The notes under the pieces were generated by a model that saw only the letters and a program-made list of their open reading frames with translations, was not told where the DNA came from and ran no database searches. The translations under genes were made by a program, and so were the position numbers. Source: Polyangiaceae bacterium (lineage in GTDB: Bacteria > Myxococcota_A > Polyangia > Polyangiales > Polyangiaceae). From it: 13,455 nucleotides of DNA. The DNA is taken from the NCBI GenBank assembly GCA_022447485.1, contig JAKVCH010000039.1:1-13455 (forward strand), written 5' to 3'. Positions 6,767-13,455 of the stretch are shown here, one piece after another; position 1 is the stretch's first letter, and the number at the start of each line of letters is the position of its first letter.

Positions 6767-8677
6767 ATGGCGAACAAAACTTATAGCGCTGAAAATATTA
6801 CCGTTCTCGAAGGCCTAGAGCCGGTTCGCAAGCGTCCAGGAATGTACATTGGAGGGGTTGGCTCAGCCGGTCTCCATCATCTCGTCTGGGAAGTTCTCGA
6901 TAATTCAATCGACGAAGCGATGAATGGTCATGCTTCAGAAATTATTGTCACTCTTCATAAAGACGGACGTAGCGTGACCATCGGGGACAACGGCCGAGGC
7001 ATCCCGGTCGACATACACCCTAAGTTAAAGCGTTCTGCCTTAGAGATCATTTTCACCACTCTCCATGCAGGTGGTAAATTTGAAGGCCAAAATTACAAAA
7101 CCTCAGGCGGGCTGCACGGGGTCGGTGCCTCTGTTGTGAATGCCCTGTCAACCAAACTAGAAGCTAAGGTCAGGCGGGATGGAAAAGAATATGCGCTGTC
7201 ATTTTCTCGAGGTATTCCCGATGGCAAACTGAAAAAGATAGGCTCAGCTCGGGGCACCGGAACGAGCGTCTACTTCCACCCCGATGCAACTATCTTTCCC
7301 AAGACGGACTTTAATGCAGAGACAATCGCCCAGCGACTTGAAGTCGCCAGCTTCTTGCATCGGGGCGTCAAGATTATCTTCCACGACGAAAAGAACGGGA
7401 CGAAATTAAGTTTTCATCACGAAAACGGCATCACAGACTACGTAGAAAAACTACGAGCCGATCGCAGAGCAAAAGCGGTCCATGAATCGAGCTTCACCCT
7501 CGATAAAGACGGCGAAGTCGGCGTTCAAGCTTCGATGATTTGGACAGAGTCCACTGACGATATCACCCGTAGCTACGTCAATGGCATACCGACTGGCTCC
7601 GGAGGTGCCCATGAAAATGGACTTCGAGCAGGCATGGGTAAAGCAATTCGCAACTACATGGAGACCCATAAGTTGATGCCTCGTGGGCTGACGATTACCT
7701 CCGACGATATTCGGGAAGGTTTGATCTGTGTCCTCAGCGTATTCGTGAAAGAACCTCAGTTTCAGGGACAAACGAAGGATCGCCTGAACAATCCTGAGGT
7801 ACAGCCGGTCGTTGATGGTGCAGTTCGTCCCCTACTCGAACAATGGTTGCATAATAACCGCACTCCGGCCGAACAGATCGTCACTCGAATCATTATTGCG
7901 GCGCGCGCCCGTGAAGCATCTCGTGCTGCCTCCGCATCTGTGAGTCGAAAAACCGCAACCAGCGGGAGACTGACTCTTCCAGGAAAGCTCTCTGATTGCA
8001 GTCAAAATGATCGAAAGAACTCTGAGCTCTTTATCGTCGAGGGCGACTCCGCAGGTGGTTCAGCGAAACAAGGTCGCGATCGAAGAAAACAAGCCATCCT
8101 GCCGTTACGAGGTAAGGTCCTCAATACGGAGAGCCTCGCTCTAGCTAAAATCCTTGAAAACCGAGAGATCTCGGACCTGGTCACCGCCCTTGGCTGTGGC
8201 ATTGGCTCCGCCTTCGATATTACCAAGCTGCGCTATGAGCGGGTGATCCTATTGGCTGATGCCGATTCTGACGGTCATCATATTACGACTCTGCTGCTCA
8301 CCTTCTTTTTCCGCCATCTGAAGCCATTAATCGAAAGCGGTCGCATCTTCGTCGCTGTCCCACCTCTTTTTCGTATCGACATTGGCAACGACACTCATTG
8401 GGCAGCCGATGAAACGGCCCGGGAAAAGATATTGGCGAAGCATGCTGCGGGGCGCAAAAAAGTGGAACTCACTCGTTTTAAAGGCTTGGGTGAAATGATG
8501 CCCAAAACCTTATGGGAGACAACTCTCGACCCCAAAAAGCGTCGATTACTGAAGGTCGAGATCCAGGATGGTTTGCAAACAGACCGCATCATCAACGATT
8601 TGATGGGGAAAGACTCCTCAGCGCGTTTCCGCTTCATCATGGACCGGGCAGATGAGGCCAGCGACCTGGACGTATGA
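6767..8677 (+). CDS. parE: DNA topoisomerase IV subunit B (ParE)
   Basis: ParE is the ATPase subunit that drives strand passage by ParC. The 636-residue protein has the family's usual length and lacks the long insertion found in many Gram-negative GyrB proteins. The GHKL ATPase domain shows EVLDNSIDE (Glu42, Asn46), DNGRGIP (74-80) and GGLHGVG (114-120). The transducer lysine is in QTKDRL (Lys337). The TOPRIM domain has EGDSAGG (425-431), PLRGK (446-450) and DADSDG (498-503). The C-terminus has LTRFKGLGEMMP and LWETTLDP, typical of this family. The ATG at 6767 gives the expected N-terminus, but no Shine-Dalgarno sequence precedes it. The gene follows parC by 64 bases. Assignment to ParE over GyrB rests mainly on the pairing with parC and on length. 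Confidence 0.92.
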   Translation: MANKTYSAENITVLEGLEPVRKRPGMYIGGVGSAGLHHLVWEVLDNSIDEAMNGHASEIIVTLHKDGRSVTIGDNGRGIPVDIHPKLKRSALEIIFTTLHAGGKFEGQNYKTSGGLHGVGASVVNALSTKLEAKVRRDGKEYALSFSRGIPDGKLKKIGSARGTGTSVYFHPDATIFPKTDFNAETIAQRLEVASFLHRGVKIIFHDEKNGTKLSFHHENGITDYVEKLRADRRAKAVHESSFTLDKDGEVGVQASMIWTESTDDITRSYVNGIPTGSGGAHENGLRAGMGKAIRNYMETHKLMPRGLTITSDDIREGLICVLSVFVKEPQFQGQTKDRLNNPEVQPVVDGAVRPLLEQWLHNNRTPAEQIVTRIIIAARAREASRAASASVSRKTATSGRLTLPGKLSDCSQNDRKNSELFIVEGDSAGGSAKQGRDRRKQAILPLRGKVLNTESLALAKILENREISDLVTALGCGIGSAFDITKLRYERVILLADADSDGHHITTLLLTFFFRHLKPLIESGRIFVAVPPLFRIDIGNDTHWAADETAREKILAKHAAGRKKVELTRFKGLGEMMPKTLWETTLDPKKRRLLKVEIQDGLQTDRIINDLMGKDSSARFRFIMDRADEASDLDV

Positions 8678-8711
8678 CCAGTTGTACGAAATAGCTTTCC
8701 CTCTGCTTTCG

Positions 8712-8736
8712 AGGTTCGCCTCTTGAGGCAAAACCT
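8712..8736 (+). terminator. Hairpin between parE and bamA
   Basis: AGGTT (8712-8716) pairs with AACCT (8732-8736), and GCCTC (8718-8722) pairs with GAGGC (8725-8729), around a TT loop with a small 1x2 internal loop. That gives ten base pairs in a 25-base element starting 35 bases after the parE stop. No T-run follows, so it may be a weak terminator, an attenuator or an RNA-stability element that separates parCE from bamA. Confidence 0.45.
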
Positions 8737-8858
8737 GCTCTAAGCTAACGCCCGTTTCTGCCAACGCCGCGGCACGGCTCATTTTTTCCCATTGCATCAT
8801 GACAAGCACTTCTGGTTCGAAATCCCCGATGACGCGCAATAGCGTAGAGGTTCCGCGC

Positions 8859-11657
8859 ATGATGAAGTCGCTGACCCGTCACGGGAGTTGGGTGCCCCGG
8901 AAAAGGGGGCTGTCTCGCCCGAGCAACCTCGCCCTTCTCCTTCTGATCTGCTTGTGCGCACAATTTTTTGCTCTGCCGATGGTTTTCGCTCAAGCGACGA
9001 CCAATGACGAATCACCGGAAAATGCTGCGACTTCGGGGGCCCAAGAAAAAGAAGTCAACGCTGAACCAGATAACGCCAAGCCCCCGGAGGAGGTTACGGC
9101 TGAGCCAGCAGAGGCTGAGCCAGCAGAGGCTAAGCCAGCAGAGGCTGAGCCAAGCCAGCCGGAGGACCCCAAAAACCCCGCCGAGCCGGCTCCCGGGGAT
9201 GAAAACCTCGATACGACAATACCCGAAGATGCAGCCATTCCTGATGACCCTGCACTCGTCAGTTTGCCAACTATTCCGGGAGGAGATCTCGAGGCAGCAG
9301 AAGGCTTGCCCATCCGTCGTATCGACGTGACAGGAGTACGCCGAATCTCAGCCTCAGATTTGCGCTCCTACCTCCGATTAAAGATCGGCGACCCTCTCAC
9401 GCCCGATGCCCTCAGTCGTGACGTGCGTGAACTCTGGAGAGCAGGCTTCTTTGACGATATCGAAGTAGATCTACGACTCTACTCTGATGGCGTATCCTTG
9501 CGCTACCTCGTCAAAGAGAAGCCTGCAGTCAAAGCCGTCGAGTTTGAAAACAATGAAGTGATCGACGATGACGACCTCAAGGAAGCGATCGGAGTCAAAG
9601 AGAACTCCACCTTAAGTCGTCCGGCGATTGAGCGAGCTCTGCAAAAGATTCGCGATATGTACGCAGAGCAAGGCTACTTTTTAGCCGAAGCAAAATACGA
9701 CATCGTATCTGGTCCGAATAACGAAGTTACAGTTCAGTTCACCATCACCGAACACGAGCAAGTTTCGGTACGAAGAGTCACCATCATCGGGAATGAAGGG
9801 ATCTCGACGAAGGAACTCAAAGGCGCCATGTTCACCGGGAACCCCGGCATCATGGGATTTGGTTCCGGTGGGCCATTTCGTCAAGACGCCTTCGAGCGCG
9901 ATATCGCCGTCATCAGCTCGATGTACTACGATCGCGGCTACCTGGAAGTATCGGTCCACACCCCACGGGTGATGCTCACGCCAGATAAAGAGGGAATTGA
10001 GGTCTCTTTCACAATTGACGAGGGGCGACGTTTTCGAATACGCCAACTCCGCATTTTCGAGCAAGGGCCGGATGGTAGCCCAGTCGAACCTCTTGGCGGT
10101 CGCCGTAACCTACGCCTGATGCTTCGAGCAGAGAGCGGTGACTATTTCAGCTACGCCCAGCTCCGAGAAGACCTTGCGGCGGTGCGCGCGATGTACCGCG
10201 ACGCAGGCTACGCCAACGCAACTGCGGAACCTCAGACCAATATCGACCCCTCAAAAACAGAAGTCGACGTTGTCGTGCCCGTGGTTCGAGGGCCGATGGT
10301 CTACTTTGAGCGCATCGAGTTTCGGGGTAATACGAAAACTCGAGATAAGGTGATTCGTCGCCAACTAGAAATCATCGAAGGAGCCAAGTTCAGCGAGACA
10401 AAGATGAACCGATCTCGTCGGCGCGTTACGGCTCTCGGTTACTTTGAAAGAGTCGATTTCTCGACAGAGCAGGGCTCAAGTCCGGATAAATTAGTCGTTT
10501 ACATCGATGTGACCGAAAAGCCGACCGGCACATTCCAAGTGGGAGCGGGCTTTTCAAGTATCGAGAACTTTATTGCCACCGCTCAGGTTCAACAGGCGAA
10601 CCTCTTTGGAAATGGTCAAAGCTTATCCCTTCAAGCTCAGATTTCTGGCATCAGGCAAACGATCGACCTCCGGCTGGTCGAACCCTACTTTATGGATACT
10701 CGTTTTAGTACGAGTATCTCTCTCTTCGATCAGTGGCGGGCATTTCCAGACTATTCCCAGCGCAGTCGTGGTGGCTCTCTGACCATTGGCTATCCGTTGA
10801 TTGAACCAGAGGTGAATATATCGCTCACCTACAACGCTCAGTTGGTAGATGTTTCTACCAGTTCCGGTCAGACGCTCTTGGGTGGAACAGCAAGCCGAAG
10901 TAGCAGCTTCGACCAGCTGCCTCTAGCAAACCTTTTCAACGACGGGCTAACGTCTAGTTTACGGCCAGCGATCAGCTTCGATAATCGGGATAACCGCCTC
11001 TTTCCGACATCGGGAATGTTCCTCAACCTTGGAACAGAGTGGGCTGCACCGTGGCTAGGCTCGGAAAATAACTACATTCGTACTACTTGGCAGGGGCGCT
11101 TTTACGTTCCAATCAAGTGGGGAGCAGTCCTGAAGCTGAACAGTAATACCGGCATGGTAACCAGCCCCAATGCTGACGGTGTGCCGATTTTTGCCCGTTT
11201 CTTTTTAGGCGGTATTCTTGACCTCCGCGGCTACCGCTTTCGAACGGTGGGTCCTCGTATGCCGCTGACCCAGACAACCGATCCCAATAGCCGCCCGATA
11301 GCTAACGGCGCCAATATCGGCGGTAACTTAATGTACTACCAGAACCTTGAATTTGAGTTTCCAATCTTTGGAGAACTTGGATTGAAAGGTGTCATCTTTA
11401 CGGACCTAGGGAATGCCTGGAACCTTGAAGGTAATTATTGTGATGCGGCCGGAGGCGCTGCGTCTGATCCCCGCTATCAAGCAGTGAGTCCTTGTTTTAC
11501 GATCAAGGATTTGTTTCGAGTTCGAACATCTTGGGGCTTTGGTATTCGCTGGTTCTCACCTCTTGGCCCCCTACGCTTTGAGTGGGGTATCCCCTTCAGG
11601 CCCCTGCCCTACGAAGAGCCAATCCGTTTCGAGTTTACAATCGGTAACTTCTTCTAA
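8859..11657 (+). CDS. bamA: Outer membrane protein assembly factor BamA
   Basis: BamA folds and inserts beta-barrel proteins into the outer membrane. In 932-residue numbering, residues 1-46 are a signal peptide: a basic N-terminus, hydrophobic LALLLLICLCAQFFALPMVF and an AQA cleavage site. An acidic, Pro/Ala/Glu-rich spacer runs to about 148. Five POTRA domains follow, beginning near 149, 222, 301, 391 and 479. The 16-strand barrel starts near 557. The loop-6 VRGF motif appears as LRGYRF near 788, and the protein ends FTIGNFF, a C-terminal beta-signal with terminal Phe. It is longer than E. coli BamA (about 810), mostly because of the spacer. The ATG at 8859 is chosen because AGAGG (8846-8850) is 8 bases upstream and it gives a compact signal peptide; ATGs at 8799 and 8829 lack a ribosome-binding site. 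Two cysteines 20 residues apart in a late surface segment might form a disulphide. Confidence 0.95.
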   Translation: MMKSLTRHGSWVPRKRGLSRPSNLALLLLICLCAQFFALPMVFAQATTNDESPENAATSGAQEKEVNAEPDNAKPPEEVTAEPAEAEPAEAKPAEAEPSQPEDPKNPAEPAPGDENLDTTIPEDAAIPDDPALVSLPTIPGGDLEAAEGLPIRRIDVTGVRRISASDLRSYLRLKIGDPLTPDALSRDVRELWRAGFFDDIEVDLRLYSDGVSLRYLVKEKPAVKAVEFENNEVIDDDDLKEAIGVKENSTLSRPAIERALQKIRDMYAEQGYFLAEAKYDIVSGPNNEVTVQFTITEHEQVSVRRVTIIGNEGISTKELKGAMFTGNPGIMGFGSGGPFRQDAFERDIAVISSMYYDRGYLEVSVHTPRVMLTPDKEGIEVSFTIDEGRRFRIRQLRIFEQGPDGSPVEPLGGRRNLRLMLRAESGDYFSYAQLREDLAAVRAMYRDAGYANATAEPQTNIDPSKTEVDVVVPVVRGPMVYFERIEFRGNTKTRDKVIRRQLEIIEGAKFSETKMNRSRRRVTALGYFERVDFSTEQGSSPDKLVVYIDVTEKPTGTFQVGAGFSSIENFIATAQVQQANLFGNGQSLSLQAQISGIRQTIDLRLVEPYFMDTRFSTSISLFDQWRAFPDYSQRSRGGSLTIGYPLIEPEVNISLTYNAQLVDVSTSSGQTLLGGTASRSSSFDQLPLANLFNDGLTSSLRPAISFDNRDNRLFPTSGMFLNLGTEWAAPWLGSENNYIRTTWQGRFYVPIKWGAVLKLNSNTGMVTSPNADGVPIFARFFLGGILDLRGYRFRTVGPRMPLTQTTDPNSRPIANGANIGGNLMYYQNLEFEFPIFGELGLKGVIFTDLGNAWNLEGNYCDAAGGAASDPRYQAVSPCFTIKDLFRVRTSWGFGIRWFSPLGPLRFEWGIPFRPLPYEEPIRFEFTIGNFF
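9099..9152 (+). repeat. 15-bp tandem repeat coding AEPAE/AKPAE in BamA spacer
   Basis: Copies of GCTGAGCCAGCAGAG start at 9099 and 9114, a one-base variant (GCTAAGCCAGCAGAG) starts at 9129, and a partial copy starts at 9144. The period of 15 keeps the bamA frame and encodes the pentapeptides AEPAE, AEPAE, AKPAE and AEPSQ. The repeat lies in the flexible periplasmic spacer between signal peptide and first POTRA domain, where copy-number change should be tolerated. Confidence 0.9.
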
Positions 11658-11685
11658 ACACGATTCGACAGGTTGATAGACCTCT

Positions 11686-11725
11686 GATTTCTTCCTGGCC
11701 TATCTGAAAATAAGGTCCAGAAATC
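11686..11725 (+). terminator. Imperfect hairpin downstream of bamA
   Basis: GATTT (11686-11690) pairs with AAATC (11721-11725), CTGG (11695-11698) with CCAG (11717-11720), CC (11699-11700) with GG (11714-11715), and TAT (11701-11703) with ATA (11710-11712). One 4-base bulge and two single-base bulges interrupt the stem. It begins 28 bases after the bamA stop and could end that transcript or protect its 3' end. No T-run follows, so the call is tentative. Confidence 0.35.
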
Positions 11726-11855
11726 GACAACAGCGACGGATAGGAGTCCCGAAATCGCCCTCGCGACTTGGTCCCGTAATCAATGCCCCGAGGTCTTTCT
11801 GTCCCCAGGGCCTAAATGCTTGAAATAATTAAGAAATAATAAACGCCAAAAACCA

Positions 11856-11871
11856 CTGACAGGGTTGTCAG
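11856..11871. promoter_or_regulatory. Inverted repeat upstream of gyrA, possible operator
   Basis: CTGACA (11856-11861) and TGTCAG (11866-11871) form a perfect 6-bp inverted repeat across 4 bases, 51 bases before the gyrA start. TTGTCA at 11865-11870 inside it could serve as a -35 hexamer, but the sequence 17 bases on (TAGCGA) is a poor -10. An AT-rich stretch lies just upstream at 11820-11843. gyrA promoters are commonly supercoiling-sensitive, but nothing here proves it. Confidence 0.25.
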
Positions 11872-11922
11872 GAAGCGGCCGATTCGGTAGCGATAAGAGG
11901 GTAATTTCCCTGCACCAAATCT

Positions 11923-13344
11923 ATGGCCGACGATAATCAAACCCCGCCTGAATCTCCTTCAGAAGACCAAGGAGCAAATAACCCAGCTCTCCAACCAGTC
12001 AGCATTCAGGAGGAAATGCGCACGTCCTACCTCGATTACGCGATGAGCGTGATCATTGGACGAGCGATTCCGGATGCCCGCGATGGTTTGAAGCCAGTGC
12101 ATCGACGTATCCTCTATGCCATGAAGGGGCTGAACCTCAGTCCAGGCGGCTCCTACTCAAAGTGTGCAAAGGTTGTCGGGGAAGTCTTGGGTAATTACCA
12201 CCCCCATGGTGACGCCAGCGTTTATGATGCACTTGTCCGCATGGCTCAAGACTTCGCCATGCGTCATATGTTAGTCGATGGCCAGGGAAATTTCGGTTCC
12301 ATCGACGGTGATTCAGCGGCAGCTTATCGCTACACAGAATGTCGTCTCGCAAAGCTCTCTGTTGAACTACTCACAGACATAGAGAAAGAAACCGTCGACT
12401 TCGTTCCAAACTTCGATGAATCTCGAGAAGAGCCGAAAGTCCTGCCGGCTCGCTTCCCCCATCTACTGGTCAACGGCTCCGGTGGTATCGCTGTGGGTAT
12501 GGCAACGAATATTCCTCCTCATAATTTGGGCGAGGTCATCGATGCAACCATTCATCTGATTCATCACGGCGATGCAGAAATTACGGATCTAATTCAACAT
12601 ATCCAGGGACCAGACTTCCCCACCGGCGGTATCATTCATGGTCGAGCCGGCATTCTCTCTGCATACACCACAGGGCGAGGCAGCGTCTTGATGCGCGCCA
12701 AGACGGATGTTGAAAAAGTTCCGGGCACAGAGCGCGAACAAATTGTCGTGACAGAGATTCCTTATCAGGTGAATAAGGCTCGTCTCGCGGCAAAAATTGG
12801 CTCTTTGATCCGAGATAAGAAAATTGAGGGCATTCGGGAGGTTCGAGACGAAAGCGACCGAGATGGAATGCGCTTGGTCATCGAATTGAAGAAGGATATT
12901 TTTCCTCAAGTCGTACTCAATCACCTCTTCCGCCTCACCGACCTCCAGTCCTCTTTCGGGATTATCAACCTTTCCATTGTTGATAACCGACCAGCTGTTT
13001 TGAACTTGAAGGAAACTCTCCAGGTTTTCATCGAGCACCGGCGAGAAGTTGTCAGTCGACGTACACGCTTTGAATTAACCAAAGCAGAAGGCCAACGCGA
13101 AATTATCGAAGGTCTAGGAATGGCCATCACCGAAGTCGACTTGGTGATTGAAACGATTCGCCAAAGCCCCGATCCAGACACAGCGCGAGCTCGATTGCGT
13201 GAATTACCCCTGAAGGGACTGGAAGCCTTTGTCACCCGAGCAGGACGTCCAGAAGAGGAAATTGTCGCTGCCAAAGAGCGCGGCGAATATTTCCTAAGCG
13301 AGCGTCAGGCAAAGGCCATTCTTGAAATGCGCCTCTCATTGTGA
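11923..13344 (+). CDS. gyrA: DNA gyrase subunit A (GyrA), 3' part missing
   Basis: GyrA is the cleavage-religation subunit of DNA gyrase, which introduces negative supercoils. The visible 473 codons cover a polar N-terminal extension (1-27), the winged-helix region (MRTSYLDYAMSVIIGRAIPD, DGLKPVHRRILYAM, NYHPHGDASVYD), the catalytic tyrosine Y137 in YRYTE, GGIAVGMATNIPPHN, the tower and part of the coiled coil. It is more canonical GyrA than the ParC copy (VDGQGNFGSIDGDSAAA). Homology ends in AILEMRLS at 13338; family members continue with a segment like RLTGLE, but here TTG and TGA follow. The rest of the coiled coil and the whole beta-pinwheel domain are missing; full GyrA proteins have roughly 800 residues or more. 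The stop therefore probably does not reflect the real gene. Ala98 lies at the position of E. coli Ser83. No close Shine-Dalgarno sequence is visible; AGAGG at 11896-11900 is too far. Confidence 0.93.
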   Translation: MADDNQTPPESPSEDQGANNPALQPVSIQEEMRTSYLDYAMSVIIGRAIPDARDGLKPVHRRILYAMKGLNLSPGGSYSKCAKVVGEVLGNYHPHGDASVYDALVRMAQDFAMRHMLVDGQGNFGSIDGDSAAAYRYTECRLAKLSVELLTDIEKETVDFVPNFDESREEPKVLPARFPHLLVNGSGGIAVGMATNIPPHNLGEVIDATIHLIHHGDAEITDLIQHIQGPDFPTGGIIHGRAGILSAYTTGRGSVLMRAKTDVEKVPGTEREQIVVTEIPYQVNKARLAAKIGSLIRDKKIEGIREVRDESDRDGMRLVIELKKDIFPQVVLNHLFRLTDLQSSFGIINLSIVDNRPAVLNLKETLQVFIEHRREVVSRRTRFELTKAEGQREIIEGLGMAITEVDLVIETIRQSPDPDTARARLRELPLKGLEAFVTRAGRPEEEIVAAKERGEYFLSERQAKAILEMRLSL

Positions 13345-13453
13345 CTATCGCTTCTCTAAGAATATCAACATCGAGTCGGCAGTAATCTAAATCCTCATCA
13401 GTTATCGAAAGGATATTACCAAAGTCCTTGTTATCTTCATCAATAAACTTCGC
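13339..13453 (-). CDS. Partial polymerase/exonuclease-like frame (family B DNA polymerase Exo III region)
   Basis: On the minus strand a frame enters from the right edge and reads continuously across the segment that replaces the gyrA 3' end. It includes ILSITDEDLDYCRLDVDIL followed by REAIVTMR. The pattern of an acidic helix, Tyr-x-x-x-Asp (YCRLD) and a hydrophobic helix matches the Exo III motif region of phi29-like family B DNA polymerases, in which I recall ITPEEYAYIKNDIQIIAEAL. DEDDy exonucleases share the YxxxD motif and are an alternative. The frame stays open to a TGA at 13234-13232, but beyond about 13338 it is antisense to gyrA and is not genuine protein. G+C in the last 117 bases is 43 (37 %), against 33 of 60 in a sampled gyrA line (13141-13200). 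A virus, virophage, polinton-like element or linear plasmid source would fit. Confidence 0.5.
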
Positions 13454-13455
13454 TG

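Noticed and set aside
8799..8858. Upstream ATGs (8799, 8829) as bamA starts
   Set aside because: Neither has a ribosome-binding sequence, and both would put a long tail before the signal peptide. The ATG at 8859 has AGAGG 8 bases upstream.
8990..9313. Minus-strand Ser/Gly/Ala-rich open frame
   Set aside because: It is the antisense of the repetitive bamA spacer, and its composition follows from the 15-bp repeat.
13300..13455. Intein or intron interrupting gyrA
   Set aside because: GyrA inteins sit near the catalytic tyrosine and are in frame. Here the stop is immediate, no splicing motifs are visible and the following coding signal is antisense.
1..13455. CRISPR array, tRNA, rRNA, insertion sequence or toxin-antitoxin pair
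   Set aside because: I saw no regularly spaced repeats, cloverleaf, rRNA segments, transposase motifs or small gene pairs.

Overview
The window carries ordinary chromosomal core genes of a Gram-negative bacterium. The outer-membrane assembly protein BamA requires an outer membrane. The combination of a MerR-type DNA-binding domain fused to TPR repeats and an FHA-sigma54 activator is most familiar from the old 'Deltaproteobacteria' (Myxococcota, Bradymonadota, SAR324-like groups). That placement is inference from gene style and moderate GC (about 50-55 % in the lines I counted), not from a marker phylogeny. I see no rRNA, tRNA, CRISPR array or insertion sequence.

Layout: (1) 1-106, minus strand, is the 5' end of a conserved-looking hypothetical gene leaving the left edge. 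(2) 107-466 is non-coding and holds candidate promoters and an inverted pair of DnaA-box-like 9-mers. (3) 521-1546, plus, is a MerR-HTH/TPR protein, followed directly by three copies of a 15-bp tandem repeat. (4) 1646-2488, minus, is a nitrilase-superfamily amidase resembling Nit1 (deaminated glutathione amidase). (5) 2571-4013, plus, is an FHA-AAA+-Fis sigma54-dependent activator divergent from the amidase. (6) About 4240-8677, plus, holds parC and parE (topoisomerase IV). (7) 8859-11657, plus, is bamA. (8) 11923-13344, plus, is gyrA, cut off after about 470 codons.

ParC and ParE together form topoisomerase IV, which decatenates daughter chromosomes, and GyrA is the breakage-reunion subunit of gyrase. 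Both type II topoisomerase A subunits and ParE therefore lie on one strand within about 9 kb, with bamA between them. No gyrB is visible.

The most striking feature is the right end. GyrA homology stops abruptly at about 13338, and the last ~117 bases are AT-richer (43 of 117 G/C). On the minus strand these bases encode a segment resembling the Exo III motif region (YxxxD) of phi29-like family B DNA polymerases. The likeliest explanation is a chimeric contig end that joins a bacterial chromosome to a virus or mobile-element polymerase gene; a real insertion in gyrA is the alternative. I found no convincing new defence or mobile system elsewhere.
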